This document shows, piece after piece, positions 1 through 13,014 of a DNA stretch of 64,000 bases. The stretch's first letter is position 1, and each line of letters starts with the position of its first letter. The position numbers were made by a program, and so were the translations under genes. The stretch covers positions 28,874-92,873 of the forward strand of contig QANT01008329.1 in the NCBI GenBank assembly GCA_003254885.1, in the 5' to 3' direction. Below the pieces are notes generated by a model. That model did no database searches. It saw nothing but the letters and a program-made list of their open reading frames with translations, and was not told the DNA's origin. The DNA is from Purshia tridentata. Lineage: Eukaryota > Streptophyta > Magnoliopsida > Rosales > Rosaceae.

Positions 1-1746
1 CTCTAATTAGCGGGTTATGGGGCATTTACATTAATTTTTATTGGTTAGTATGGGATCAGAGAAGGGATTAGCAGAGAATCTAAGGAATTCGGTCTCTTAA
101 TTTATTAGAGTTAAATATTTCATTAAAAAAATATTTAAATATTTACATGATAACCTTAAAAGTAAAAACTATGTTTGCGAGAAGATATTTTGTTTTTGAA
201 ACAGAAAAGTGGGTTTACTGTTTACATTGATTGGTTATTAAAATAAATCTGGAAGTGGAACCATACATGCAAAGTTGCAAACAGGCCAATGTGGACTTTT
301 TCATTGGCTTGGCAGACATAAAGAAATAAATAATATCCGAAAATGATTGCGTTTTGTTCTTCTCTTTCATACTGAAATCTCAATAGTATAAGGCACTGAG
401 TTGGATTCGGTCAAAATAAGGTTGTCCAACGAACAGAGCAAAGCAATCGTGACATTTTGATTTTTATTACCATCAAAGTCTTAAAATAAAAGGTTGTATG
501 ATTATGTTTGCACAATAATGTATGATAAATAAAATAGATGATGGGTGAAGCGTGCTATCAATATCATCTGAAATGTCCTACAAAACATTTAATAAACAAG
601 TTTTGCAGATTCCAAATCTCCCACATCACACAAAATAATAATGTAAATAATGTGGAGAGAAAGAGAGAGAAAAAGAAAGAGATAGAACCAAAGTACGTGT
701 ACGACTGTTTGTTACTTGTTAGTTGGTGTTAATTAAAATGAATGAATAAATTGGATATCATGTGGGAAGCTTCCTCAAATTAAATACCTACTTTTTATGT
801 CAATTTTGGTTTGCCTTTCTTTCTGGCACACCATCTTGAATTGTCTTTTAGCAGCTTTTACATAATTTCAAATGGTGCCCACAGTCCACATAACATTAAA
901 GACAACTCACTCCTTCTCATCACCAATGCCTTACCTGCTTATTGCAACTTGCACTTTGATGGCGATGGATGGACCTTCTCCTGTCTATTCTTCTTTCTTC
1001 AATTCACAAACACAACTCGATCTACTTTTAAATATTTTCAATTCAGAACACAACTCAATAATTAATCCTCCCCAAATCTTAATAATATTAGGAGGAATAA
1101 CATATGTATAATTTTATATGGACAATAATTCTTCATCACCAGGCTTTGTCTAAACATGCTTGCTACTTGCGTAAGCTATTCCATTTTTGGGGTCCAGAAG
1201 ACATCAATTATTTAAAGAAAACAAGTAAAAATGAAAATTAATAAATATTAGCATACCAAGTAAATTCTCAAATTTGTCTGATAGCTGAGAATTCTTTTTA
1301 TGCCATAGTAATACTACATGAAGTTACAAATTTATTAACAGTATCATTAAAATTTATAGACGTATTATAATTCATGTGAATTAATAATATCACATTAACA
1401 TAAATACATATTAGCGTACGATTATGGATGAAATTTTTCCATATATCCAAGTCCGGTGCTGCTGCCCTTCGTCTTGGGATGGAGGCCTTACTGTAATTGG
1501 AAACGTTAGGAGTTGAAGAAGCTTTATAGCCTGTATTGTAAGTTGGACTTGGAGCCCAGACTGGCTTTATAAAACCTGATGGGCTTATAGCATGGCCCAG
1601 TTTTCAATTTTAGAGCCCACTCAACCAAATTGGGCTTTCGTTCCCGTTCGCCGTCGTCTTCCTCTGTCTCTCAGTCTCTGTTAGAATAGGGTTTAAGCTT
1701 CCATTTTTCTTGGGATTTCTTTGATGTTCACTGACTTCCAAAAGCT
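1..1746. other. Intergenic region and promoter of the GCD1-like gene
   Basis: This stretch is AT-rich with only short open frames, none of which resembles a known protein. The last 200 bases look like a promoter and 5' leader. They hold a TATA-like TATAAAA at about 1568-1574 and five TGGGCY/RGCCCA boxes between 1554 and 1636, followed by a CT-rich leader before the ATG at 1747. Nothing else is recognised. Confidence 0.6.
1554..1636. promoter_or_regulatory. Cluster of five TGGGCY (site II) boxes
   Basis: TGGGCT/TGGGCC or its complement occurs near 1554, 1580, 1594, 1614 and 1631, five times in about 83 bases, directly upstream of the GCD1-like start codon. Site II boxes are known binding sites of class I TCP factors and are common in promoters of plant mitochondrial and ribosomal protein genes. 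Function here is inferred from position and density. Confidence 0.5.
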
Positions 1747-3260
1747 ATGCAAACCCTTAAGCAGATAGCAACAAAGACTCAATTCCAGAGACTCTCGTCC
1801 ACAATAACCAAACCCCATTTCATTTCCAGCACCAATCGCAAACCCTTCTCAACCACTTCCAACCCCAACTCAAAGAAAGGCGAGGACGACTGGAACGACG
1901 CGTGGGAGACCGCGTGGCTCCCACCTGACCTCTCCGCAGAGACCAGAGCTCCATGGGAGACCGACGTGAACTTCCCGTCCTCAGAGTCCAGCATAGTGCT
2001 TTCTTCCGACGCCGACCCCGAGACCAAGGCGTTCGTGGAGGACATGAATGAGAATTGGAACGAGAGACGCAAACCGACAGAGGAAAAGCAGCAGCAGCAG
2101 CAGAGTGAAAATGGGTCATCGTCGCTTTATAGCTTGGAGACTATGAAGAAGGACTATAGGATGAAGAAGCAGAGGATTCATGCTGGGCTTTGGATGAAGG
2201 AGATTGAGAAGCAAGAGGAGGCTAAATTGGCTGATTCTAGTTCCTTCGGCGGTGGGGATGATATCGAGCGCTTGCTCGATAGCTGCTCCGAGTATGTTAT
2301 CTTAATCTTTTTCTTTGTTTACGCATATCAATATATGGACGCCATCTGTTTGTGTATTCATTTGCGTAGTGTTGTATTTGTTATGAAATATGAATGCCCT
2401 GTTGTCCAATTTGATATGTTGCACATGTAAAGTACATGTACATACTAGTTGTTTCATTTGTTAAAAGTCCAAATTGATTGTTTTCATTAAGTTTTTGGAG
2501 GCTGCTTGTCAATTTACTTGTTGGGTGTGTACTTCTACTACTTGAATACAGCATTTTTGACTCTGCCAACAACGATATGGAAAACTTAAAGGTCCCAAGT
2601 GCTTCCGATTTCAAAAACAAACCTGATGGTTGGGAAACAACATCCAAGGCTCAAGATGGAAATATTTGGGAGATGACACAAAGAGAAGAAGATATTCTTC
2701 TGCAAGAATTTGAGCGTCGAATTGCATACAATAAATTTCAGGTTTGTAAATACACTCACTCGTAAATTCATTTTACACAGCATTTTCTGCGTGTAACCAT
2801 AATATAAATGAAGGCCGCAATCCATAGCAGTAACCCCCAATTTCACATTGATTGTATAAAATCTATTTCAAATCTTAGACAAATTGGTTTCATGCAGGTC
2901 TGTAGTTTTAATGTAGGCACCAAACCCGTAGTTATATATAAAATTTTGATTTGTTCTTTTATTATTTACATCTCAATCTTATTACCAACTTCATCTTCTT
3001 TTTATTGTCCTCTGTCTTACCGTTGGTTATATGCTCGCATTGGCATGCAGATTGCTAGTTTTATCAAGACTCACATATTCAGCCGGAGGAGACCAATTGA
3101 TGGGTGGAAATACATGATAGAGGAGCTGGGGCCAAATGCTAGGAAAGGGAAGGGTTCTGTTAATCGGTTACCTAGTCTATCTGATGCATCAACCCAACCC
3201 TATAAGGAGGAGAAGACTCCAATTAGCAGCAACAGTCTTTCCCCCTTTAAGGAAAGGTAG
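1747..3260 (+). CDS. GCD1: GCD1-like mitochondrial protein (Gamete cell defective 1), 3 exons
   Basis: Three exons give 314 residues: 1747-2291, 2552-2741 and 3051-3260, with clean GT-AG borders and a continuous frame. The first 40 residues are rich in Thr, Ser, Lys and Arg with almost no acidic residues, as in a mitochondrial presequence. The mature start has the acidic Trp-rich pattern DDWNDAWETAWLPPD followed by APWETDVNF, which I recognise from plant GCD1 proteins (Arabidopsis At5g62270 type), needed for gametophyte and embryo cell fate. A Gln run lies near residue 115. The C-terminal exon is basic and ends FKER. No catalytic motif is visible and the biochemical role is not known to me. 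The family name is from memory of the conserved motif; gene structure is well supported. Confidence 0.75.
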
Positions 3261-4323
3261 TTTGGTTTTGGACTACTTTCCTATATTCCCTTTGTGCCTA
3301 GAGATTTCAGATATTGGGTAATGGCCTTCTTTTGTTTTGAGTTATCAGCGTTGAAAATATTCATTGCTACTGTATCACTTGCTGCAAGTTTGGAGCTCTG
3401 GCTTTCTCAATGTATGATAGTACCATCCAGTAGGTAACTGAAAGTGCAATTAATGTATTTGAAAGAATGTGTACATATTTCCTTTAAACCTTCAGTTCCA
3501 ACTTTTGAATGGCATCTGTAGTTCTATTTTTCAGTTTTGAGTATTATGATATAAGGCCTTCAACCAAGTAAGGGTTTTTGTCTTCTCCCTCTCTCATATT
3601 ACTCCTGCGCCATTATTTTGTACTAGGAAGAAAACAGAAGCCATCTACAGCAACAGAGGTGGTGTTCATGATAACCTTGTTTATTCATTTGCTAAAAAGA
3701 ACTTATGTGAGGAACATGTGGTGTGATTCATAAGGTCATTTTTTCCTCAATATTTATGAAACTTTCTAATAGATAAAGTAATAATTCTGAGAATTCTACT
3801 GTCCTGAATGTGTATATACGTATTCACTTACTATGCAATTACCGAGATAACCTCGAAGAGTTGACATCTAATGAAGTTGTGGGATTCAGAATATGAAACC
3901 GTATGATTATGTTACGGGGGAATTGAGTCTAACTCAAGTAATGTTATTGGGACTATTTCAACCGATCACCATATGAGACATACACAAGTAAATTTGATTT
4001 CTATGAGAAAGAAGGTTCACAAAGTGAAATTCAATTTATAAGGGAGATAATTTACAAGATGATCAGTTAAGATGGTATATATATAATTTGATTGTACTGA
4101 ACTTTAGCCATTTATTGATCATTAATTAGTCTTAATAAATTCACCAAAAAGATAGTGTAACAAGTAACAACTGAGTGGGCTCGAAAAGAATCGTCCTGTT
4201 TAGCATGGTCTGTGAAATCTAAAGAGAAGATTGGCAAACAGCAACGAGCAGGAGAGTTCGGAGGTGGTTGCTCTGCCTCGACTCGAAACAATTGAAACGC
4301 TGCTGCTGTGTGCCGCATGGCTG
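3261..4323. other. 3' flank of GCD1-like gene and upstream region of PPR gene
   Basis: No coding potential or recognisable element was seen. The PPR frame is open upstream of 4324 back to 4231, but the codon at 4231 is TTG, so that stretch is probably 5' leader rather than coding. Confidence 0.5.
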
Positions 4324-6090
4324 ATGACATTATTAGCCAACTCACGTCTGGGGCAAAAGCTCAAGATTTGTCCCACACACCACTCTGTGTTCTCAAAAGA
4401 TCTGAAGCTCATTTCTCTATTAGAATCCTGCAAAAAAATCTCACAAATCTCTCAAATACATGGCTCTATGGTCAAGACCGGTCTTGACCATGACTCTTTC
4501 ACCTTGAGCAAGCTTCTAGCCTCCTCCATCCGAGACACTGAATATGCGGCCTCCATTTTCAACCGTGTACAGAACCCAAATCTCTTCATGTTCAATACCA
4601 TGCTCAGAGCCTATTCCATTAGCGATGAACCAAAACAAGCCTTTCTTATTTTCAATAATTTGAGGGCTCAGAATATCATGCTAGACCAGTTCTCTTTCAT
4701 CACGACGCTCAAAGCTTGTGCGCGTGAATTGGCCATTGGGACCGGCCAAGGGATTCATGGGATTGTTTTGAAGTCTGGGCATGGACTGTTTGTCAATGTA
4801 AAGAATACCCTTTTGCGGTTTTACTCTATTTCTGGGAAAATTGAGGATGCCCATAAGTTGTTTGATGAGTTTCCTCAAGGAAATGATCTGATTTCATGGA
4901 ATACTTTGATGGGTGGTTATCTTCATGCATCTCAGCCTCATGTGATGATAGATTTGTTTAAGCAAATGTGTAGTAGTGGTATTGAAGCTAGTGTAGCTAC
5001 CGTTTTGAACCTTTCGTCTGCTATTGGTGATTTAGGAAGTTGCCTTGGAGGAGAGTCTCTTCATGGGTACTGCATCAAGATTGGCTTTTGCTCGGACTTG
5101 CATGTGATTACTGCTTTGATTGACATGTATGCAAAGAATGGAAAAATAGGTTTAGGACGTCGAATTTTTGATGGGGTTGCTGTGAAGGATGTTGTTTTAT
5201 GGAATTGTTTGGTAGACAAGTATGCAAAATGTGGCCTGGTAGAAGAAGCAGTAGTTTTGTTACGGCTGATGAAACTTGAAAGAATGAGACCCAATTCATC
5301 GACACTGGCAGGATTGCTTTCGGCTTGTGCTGCCTCTGGGTCTGTAAGTGTAGGGAGTTCCATTAACGATTATGTGGAAGAGGAGGGATTGGTTTTGGAT
5401 GTGGTTCTTGGAACAGCTCTGGTTGATATGTATGCTAAATGTGGGTTTTTAGAGAAGGCTCTGGACATATTTGAAAGCATCGAAAGCAAAGATGTGAAAT
5501 CATGGACAACCATGATTTCAGGTTATGGGGTTCATGGGCAGGCAGTTAATGCCATAAGGCTATTCTACAGGATGGAAGAGGAAGGGTTCCAACCTAATGA
5601 AGTCACTTTCTTGGCAGTCTTAAGTGCTTGTAGCCATGGAGGGCTGGTGACAGAGGGAGTTAGATTGTTTGAGATAATGGTTTGCAAGTATGGGTTGGTG
5701 CCAAAGGTTGAACACTACGGTTGTATGGTAGATCTTTTGGGTCGTGCAGGGTTGTTGGAGGAAGCACATGCATTAATTGAAAACTTGCCCATTAAAGGTG
5801 ATGTTACTGCATGGCGTGCATTGCTTTCAGCTTGCAGGGTTTATGGATATGTTACTCTTGGGGAATCTGTAAAGAGAGTGTTGGTGAGTCTAAAGGATGA
5901 CCATCCCACCAATTCAATGCTACTATCAAGTACTTATGCGATTGCAGGAAGGTTTCTGGATCATACGAGCATGCAGGAAATGGAGGATGAAAAGATGGCG
6001 AGAGAAGTGAAATTTAGGCAATTTCGAATGGAAGAAAACCTGATAAAGGAAGCTGGACGCAGCACAATTGAGATTTATAGTCAGGGTTGA
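4324..6090 (+). CDS. E-class pentatricopeptide repeat protein, ortholog of At1g26900
   Basis: This intronless gene encodes 588 residues from the first in-frame ATG at 4324; the open frame runs 31 codons further upstream but without an ATG. The protein is a chain of PLS-type PPR motifs with typical signatures such as LFMFNTMLRAYS, ALVDMYAKCG, WTTMISGYGVHG and VEHYGCMVDLLGRAG, then an E motif (TAWRALLSACRVYG). There is no C-terminal DYW domain. The order and wording of the repeats match Arabidopsis At1g26900, predicted mitochondrial. PLS-class PPR proteins bind organelle RNA and usually specify C-to-U editing sites, recruiting a DYW deaminase in trans when they lack their own. The exact RNA target cannot be read from the sequence. 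Lack of introns is normal for the family. Confidence 0.92.
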   Translation: MTLLANSRLGQKLKICPTHHSVFSKDLKLISLLESCKKISQISQIHGSMVKTGLDHDSFTLSKLLASSIRDTEYAASIFNRVQNPNLFMFNTMLRAYSISDEPKQAFLIFNNLRAQNIMLDQFSFITTLKACARELAIGTGQGIHGIVLKSGHGLFVNVKNTLLRFYSISGKIEDAHKLFDEFPQGNDLISWNTLMGGYLHASQPHVMIDLFKQMCSSGIEASVATVLNLSSAIGDLGSCLGGESLHGYCIKIGFCSDLHVITALIDMYAKNGKIGLGRRIFDGVAVKDVVLWNCLVDKYAKCGLVEEAVVLLRLMKLERMRPNSSTLAGLLSACAASGSVSVGSSINDYVEEEGLVLDVVLGTALVDMYAKCGFLEKALDIFESIESKDVKSWTTMISGYGVHGQAVNAIRLFYRMEEEGFQPNEVTFLAVLSACSHGGLVTEGVRLFEIMVCKYGLVPKVEHYGCMVDLLGRAGLLEEAHALIENLPIKGDVTAWRALLSACRVYGYVTLGESVKRVLVSLKDDHPTNSMLLSSTYAIAGRFLDHTSMQEMEDEKMAREVKFRQFRMEENLIKEAGRSTIEIYSQG

Positions 6091-6640
6091 CAAAAATAAA
6101 GACTGGCAGTGTCACAGCAAGTGACCCGGTATATTTTCTTCTTTTTTTCGCATATCAGGCAACGCTTGATGTGCTAACTTTGAGTTCGAGTTAGTACATC
6201 AATCGTCTTCATGTGTGTGTTTTACTTTGTTTCCATCAATAACAGTCGGAGCACCAAAAAAGAAACGCCTCCAAAAGAACATGAAAAATGAGATCCAGTT
6301 CAAAAACATGATTTTTGTTAATTAGTATTAGGACAATTTACCAAAAAGAAAAGGAAAAAAAAAAAAACACAGACGGAAAATTCAACACCAACCTCAACAC
6401 CAACTGCAGTATCTATTCCTCAAAAATGTCTCTTTCATCTTATAGATTTTTTTTCCCAATTTGTGAAAAATATATCCTTCCTACAGCTTTGACATTCTAA
6501 TATCTCAGTCTACCTGCGAATTTTGACTCCAGATCCTTTGATCAAACTCCACCGAATGATTTAGGGGTTAAAAATTTACACATTCCAGTGGAGAGGAAGA
6601 GTATTCATATGAGCCCTGCTTCTGGAGAGCTAACAGCATA
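6091..6640. other. Intergenic region between convergent PPR and PRAF genes
   Basis: The 3' flanks of two convergent genes meet here. The region is A-rich, with a poly-A tract near 6355-6367, and shows no coding potential. Confidence 0.5.
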
Positions 6641-9600
6641 TTAATCTCCACTTACTATATTGTGCCGCTCGCATAACTTGACTCCATTTTCAGCCCACCA
6701 TCTCTCTGCTTGTTCTTCATTGAAATGTCTCCGACTGTGGAACAACAATTGAATTTTCAGCAAACAAGATTGGTCCAGACACTTACCAACAGGGTATTCA
6801 AATGCATATCATCAATATTCAATATACACCATAATATTATAACCATTTTCGTCAGTTGACATATAATTCTTATAAGTTTCTTACAAATATTCTGGAATCA
6901 GAAAGGTATGCGTGCTTAGACGAATCTAGGATGTCGAGATGGATGACAAGAAGACCAGAGAAAATAAAATAGATATAAATGGTTTAGAAATGGTAGGTTA
7001 AAGAACCAGTTACAGGTACAAAGAAATATGATGGAGATTCCTCATGGGTTCAAATGTGATAACAACAGAATGTGTAGACCGGTTCAAGTTGACACCAGAA
7101 TAAAAACAATTGGCAGGCCCAAGAAAATTGTGAAAGTTTTGCTGCCTAAGCCTTGGCCTTAGATATTACTTGGTTGTATTTATCATACTTTATTAAGGGG
7201 TTGGGGAAGAGATACCTGAAGCGAACACGTCTGAGTTCATTACCACCGCCTGGCAAGGAGCATATAGTTAAATACACACCAGGTTCATCTTGTATCACCC
7301 GCTCTGCCTTTCCAGTTTGTGATTTATTTCCATTAGCTAAGATTCGATCCATTGAACTGCCCTTGGACTCAATTTCAGGAGAAGTTATGTTTGTCAGAGG
7401 GCTCTCTTTGGATAGCTGGTTTACAAAATTGATGGCATGTGCAATAGAACCTGCATTGCAGCTGGCAATATGTCCTTCTGGCACTATTTCAGTCATCTCC
7501 TTCAACTGTTTAAAACCATCCACACCATCAGAAAATAACTAGTAAATTGAATGATCTAAGGCTTGTATATTTATTCACGTGGAGGACAATTTTTTAAAAT
7601 CCATTAATTGAGTATATAAACCTCATTTCTTGTGCTAAAGACACATTAGAAAAACAAAATATTGAACACAGAAGATTTGCAACCTGAGCAGTTAGAGACT
7701 TAATAACTTCCTTTGCAGATTTGCATTTTTCAGCTTCATCTGCAGCTATTGCAGAGACCTCCTTCAATTGATTTGATGTTCTTACAAGTTCAGCTTCAAG
7801 ATGTTGGGATTTGCAAGTAAGGTCTTCTACCTGCACAATTTTTTGAATCATTTCTAGCTTAGTGTACAACTGTACATCACTTCAACAAATTTTAAAGTAG
7901 AAGGAAATTTAACCATTTAAAGTCACTTTGTAGTTCAGTGACCAAAACAAAACAAAAAATGTCACTTTGTAGTTCAATTAAAAAGAAAAAGAGAAAGCCC
8001 CTAATTTTCCTATTGATGTAAATTTAAACCCAATGCCTTAGTTCATAATTATCCAGGCTCACTCCTCTTCCTTTTGTAGTTACAGAAATTTAAAGGTTCA
8101 CGCTCTTGAAGTCACCACAAGAAGGTTCTTCAGGCTAGTCAGAGAATAGTCATAATTTTTTAGTGTCCAAGTGTATTTTTTCTGTTAATATGCACATTCC
8201 CTCTCAAAAATATTTTGCATAAAAAAAGTTACTCTGGTCTTAATCCAGTATAATATCTTGACCTCCAAAAAAGAACCACCTAGGATGAATTAAGAGCTTG
8301 AAACAATGTTAAACTGTGTCATGAAACTTGAGAATTTTGCAGTCCACAGAGTCACTTCTGAGTTTATAGAGGAAGCAAGAATTGGACCTGGACATAGTTT
8401 TAAAAAAGTCAGAGCATTTGGATATGTGTGGTTTTTCAATAAATTTCTAGAAATATGATACCCATGATGTTTAATTTTATGTACTCTCCGAAATCTTTGG
8501 AGATCAATGATTGTCTACTTCTATACCTCCAACCTACTGCACTGATACTCTGCAGACGAAAAAAAGAAGAAGGCATTCTCCAAAAAGAGAGGCATGAAGT
8601 CAAGAATACAGACTAGATAAAAAAAAATATGTGGAAAATTGATTTTTCAGAACATATAGAATTTAGAAAAGGATAATTATGCTGCTACTACTGATATTGT
8701 ACATTTTGATAATGATTTAGCTGTATGCAAGGATGTCATTAAAATATAAGATTATAGTCACTAAAGCACTGTAAAGAAGCTTACCTGTGACCTCAAACTT
8801 ATGATTTCTTGGCTCAAACTTCCATTTAGATGCTTTGGATCCTCAAAAATTTCTTCAGAAGACCGAGGAGGGCTTGACTTTCCTGAAACAGGAGATGCAA
8901 ACTGAGAAGCCTTTCTAGAAGCAGGAACAGAAGCTGATATAACTTTTTGTGAATCTTCATTAAGAGACGTTGATGCTTTTGACAAATTAAATCCCCCTAA
9001 CTGCAATTGTCCGTTTATCATGGGAAAGACACGGCTACCTCGCACTTCTGGTTTTTTGTCATTCCTAGGATGCCTGTTTTCAACTTGATTGGCTGCGCCA
9101 AAAGATGAGAGTCTGGAGAGTGTTGCCCGTAATATAGGGATCAGACTCTCTTTATCTGCCACCTCATTGGATTTATGACTTACATTTCCACTTCTAATAA
9201 TAGAACTTCGCTCAGCGGAGCTAACTTCTGCGGCCTTCTTTAGTTTTGTATAACAGTCATCACACACCCGAAATGTCTTGTTCGTATTTGGAGCCAAGGC
9301 GGCTTTCAGAGATTTCTTGCTGCTGCATACTTTGCAGAAGACTTGCCCACAATTGTAACAATTATGACGTTTTCTTCTGAAACCAAAGGGATTATGACAA
9401 CCAGAGCAAACAGAATGGTCAGCACTAGATACCCATTTATGGACACAAATAACGGCTGTAAGGTTTGGACCACATACTACACTCTTCACTTGCTTATCCT
9501 TTATAGAATCAACGAGGGTAGGGGTATCTCTATGATCATTGTCTCCATGGCCTAATTGCCCATTTGAACCCCTTCCCCAAGTATAAACCTCTGTCTTGGA

Positions 9601-12281
9601 AGTTAAAACTGCAACGTGATAAGAACCACTGGCAATTTCTTCAACAAAACTATCTGCAATTTTACCCTCAACCAGCGTGGGAGCTTTTCCATCAGCTAAA
9701 GGACTTCCAAGCTGTCCATAAGCAGCACTTCCCATTGTATAAACTTGTCCTGAGGTTGTAAGGGCAACTGTGAGATTATGGCCACAGGCTACTTGACATA
9801 TATTTTTATCAACCAATGTAACTACGCATTCAGGAATTAGTCTAGATTCTCCAGCACCATGTCCAAGTTGGCCTTTATCTCCATCCCCCCAGGTGTACAG
9901 CTTTCCAGATGAAGAGTTACAAGAAGTCTCAGAAGATGGTTCATTCATTACTTCAACAACAGCAGCAGTGTGCCAAACACCGCAAGAAACCCTTGTTGTT
10001 CTTAGCCCTCTCAAGGTTTCCACCTCACGTGGAGTACTTGTGCTACTATGATCCCCATGGCCTAAGGCACCGAAAGAGCCATCCCCGAAGGTAAATAACT
10101 GACCAGCTGATGTCACAGCAGCTGTATGCCAGGGTCCACAAGAGATATAGGATACATGTATACCTTCCAAGTGGCCACGTACCTTTTTGGGAATCCAGTG
10201 ACTAACTTCACTTCCATGCCCAAGCAGACCAATATTATGAGTACCATCACCCCATGTATAGAGATCTCCAGAAAGTGTAACAGCACAAGTGTGATATTCC
10301 CCGCATGCCACTAATTCAACATTCATGCCACTAAGAGTATCAATGAGCTTTGGGTGGGAAACATCTGCTTCTACACCATGACCAAGCCTGCCTCCTGACT
10401 CCTCTCCCCAACTGAAGATTTCCCCTTGCTTGGTGACCAGCACAGCATGTCTGGAACCACAAGAAATTCCGTGAACATCTACAACCACTGTCGATTCCAA
10501 TTCCTTAGGCAGAAGAGCATCCAGTTGAGAACAAAATGAACTCCCTACTCTATACACACCACCTCCTAGTGCTCCACCTCCAATACCTTCACCCCAAATG
10601 AAAACATCTCCTAAAGCATCAAAATCTTCATGACAAGAACCTTGACTTGACGAGCTTACAGCACTAGATAAACTAACTCGAAATGCTTCAGATGCAGAAC
10701 TTCGACCATTTGAGTTCTCTACAGATGCTGGTGATAATGAGGAATTAGAAACTGATTCAGCCGTGACACTCTTGGTGGCTGCAGTATATGATATTATGTC
10801 AGCGAATGCTCTTCCTAATCTACTGTGTGGTATATTCTCCAAGGGAACTCCCTCTGTATCTCCTGAATCCTGTAGTATTTGTAAAAATACCAAGATATAA
10901 ACTGTAAATGCTTAATACATTACCAGATCCTTTTTTTTTTTTTTTTTTTAGGAAAAGGAAAGAAGAGGATAAAAATAAAAATAAAAATGAGTCACTGACA
11001 CAGATAAATGGCACAAATGATGGAGAAACTCTTCGAGTACGAGCATGGGGACTATCTGATGCGCCATCACTTCTTAACTCGCCTCTCCAGTTCCGGTAGT
11101 TACCACGAGTGATTAATGCTTTAAGACCAACAAACCAAACTTCAGCTTCATCCTTGTCTTTACATATCTGTCCAAAAGGGTAGTAATGTATTAAACCATG
11201 ATACTAACAGATATGATTTCTCAGGTTTTCCTTTTTCTCTTTTGAGCATAAGGTTCTCAGTTTTTACTCTGCCTAGTACATAACATGGAATTGCAAAATG
11301 AACCTTGATATACTGACTGTCATAGGTGTTTTCTGTGTCAAATATATCTAGAAAGTATACTCACCAGGTCCAAGGACCTATCATTGCATAGGAGTGAAAA
11401 TGACTGATACTCCTTTTCAGGCCGTGGGTACCGCTGAAATATGGCCTGGAAGAAAAAGCCACAGTTGTATTTACCAAATATTTTTGGTAATTAAGGACAC
11501 AACAATGAAAGAAAAGTAGGAGCTAGATAATTAGTAAAACCTACAAAGAACGCATCTGAAAAATAAGCTTCTTACAAAATCAGGAATAAGAATTTAAGAA
11601 CATTTTGAAGGTTTGGGATAATACAGTTCAGCTCTGACTGTGAGTGGAAATTTTCTGACTAAAGAGAATGAAAATGGAAACTTACAGTACGCTGGCCAGG
11701 AATAATTGTTGAAACATGACTAAGTTTAAGCGACTTTTCTTCTTTTCCAGAGTACCATATCAATAGAGACTCGTCCTGAAAAAAAACCAAAACGATCTGA
11801 CTCAACAGAACAGAAATGAAAGAAGCCCAATATGTCAAAGGCAACTTACATTAGAAAGCCGGAACGGGCAGAATTTTGGCTTCCCTCTGCGCCCATATTT
11901 TAACAAAGTTGCACCTTTCTTGAGCGCTGTTATGGCCTGGAAGTAGAATGAAGAAAGATAAGCGTCCACAATGAGCTAATAATACAAGAGCATAAAAAGT
12001 GCACTAAGGAAGCTTAATGCTGCATGGTTCAGTACATTATTTAGGCCTAAATATTCGTCATCATTCACTTGAATGTCTACATACATCACTTCAGACACAT
12101 ACATCATGCATATAGCAATATATAGCATACGTCATGCAATCAGATGAAATCTCAAGTGAACAGAATGCTCTACTTACAGAACCCAGCAGTCACAATAATT
12201 GCTAATTTCATGAGAAATACATAAATGTTGTACCTGGTCAATATCCCTATCAGCGGGAACGCTTCTATGAGGACTAGCCAT
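6641..12281 (-). CDS. PH, RCC1 and FYVE domain protein with BRX tail (PRAF family), 9 exons
   Basis: Nine exons give about 1029 residues: 12281-12234, 11936-11850, 11775-11686, 11445-11365, 11167-11000, 10869-8785, 7830-7684, 7505-7216 and 6734-6641. Domains in order: a PH domain (about 20-130, with KKGATLLKYGRRGKPKFCPF and LLIWYSG), seven RCC1 blades (about 245-630, repeated WGxGxxGxLGHG and CGxxHTAAV), a FYVE zinc finger (about 640-700, CSGCHNPFGFRRKRHNCYNCG), a coiled coil (exon 7), and a C-terminal BRX domain (QDEPGVYLTICSLPGG, WWAEN). The FYVE core reads RKRHNC instead of the canonical R(R/K)HHCR, the known PRAF variant. PRAF proteins bind phosphoinositides and act as RCC1-type exchange factors or polarity scaffolds at membranes. 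The start MASPHRSVPADRDIDQ is taken from the first exon that joins in phase. A CT-rich leader lies upstream. Confidence 0.93.
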
Positions 12282-12981
12282 TCAAGTTGCAATATCAGGT
12301 TTTTCCCAGAAGTACAAGACCCAAAGCCCATTTGAACAACACCGTCTAATAGTTTCAATACCATAACCCAATTCCCAACTTCTCCCCATCCAACCAACAA
12401 TAAATAAAAAACAAAATTACTCTGCTTCTGAGCCTAAAAAGAATTGATTTGCTTCATCTCTAACCCCATTATAACCGCAAATGAACAATCTTGCAGCTCA
12501 AGAAACTCAACCCCAAGGCCTTAGAATTTCACAATGCCATAAAACCAAACCCCCAAAGGCCATACACGGAGGCTCCACTGATCAAGACTCAGCTCTGAAA
12601 CAGCTCAAACCACTTCCTCAGAAATCAAAGAAACCCTAGAATTCAAATGCACGGCCGAATTCCTCCGGAACTCTTGGATTTTCGAATTTTTGGACACCAA
12701 ACAAGCAGTCTAAACCTCAACAAGCAGAGATTGGGGCAACGAAGGTTGAGTTTACCTACATTGCGAGAAAGTTGCAGAAATCCGCCGAATGTTGGCCATT
12801 TCCCAAAAATCCGACGTCGTTCAGTTCTCAGAAAAGAGAGAGAGAGAGAGAGCGAGAAAGAGAGAAAAAAAAGGGGAAAAAAAAACCAGAGAAGTAAGCG
12901 CTTGACAATGTCGGTGAGGGTGAGGTCGTCGTCAATGTGATTCCCAGAGGTTTGGGGGTTGTTGTTTGTTAACGTGCGCCC

Positions 12982-13014
<33 letters not shown>

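Noticed and set aside
538-1111. Three small plus-strand frames before the GCD1-like gene
   Set aside because: Composition is that of AT-rich noncoding DNA and no motif is recognisable.
4231-4323. Extra 31 N-terminal codons of the PPR gene
   Set aside because: The first codon is TTG and no ATG lies in frame before 4324; homolog length also fits the shorter start.
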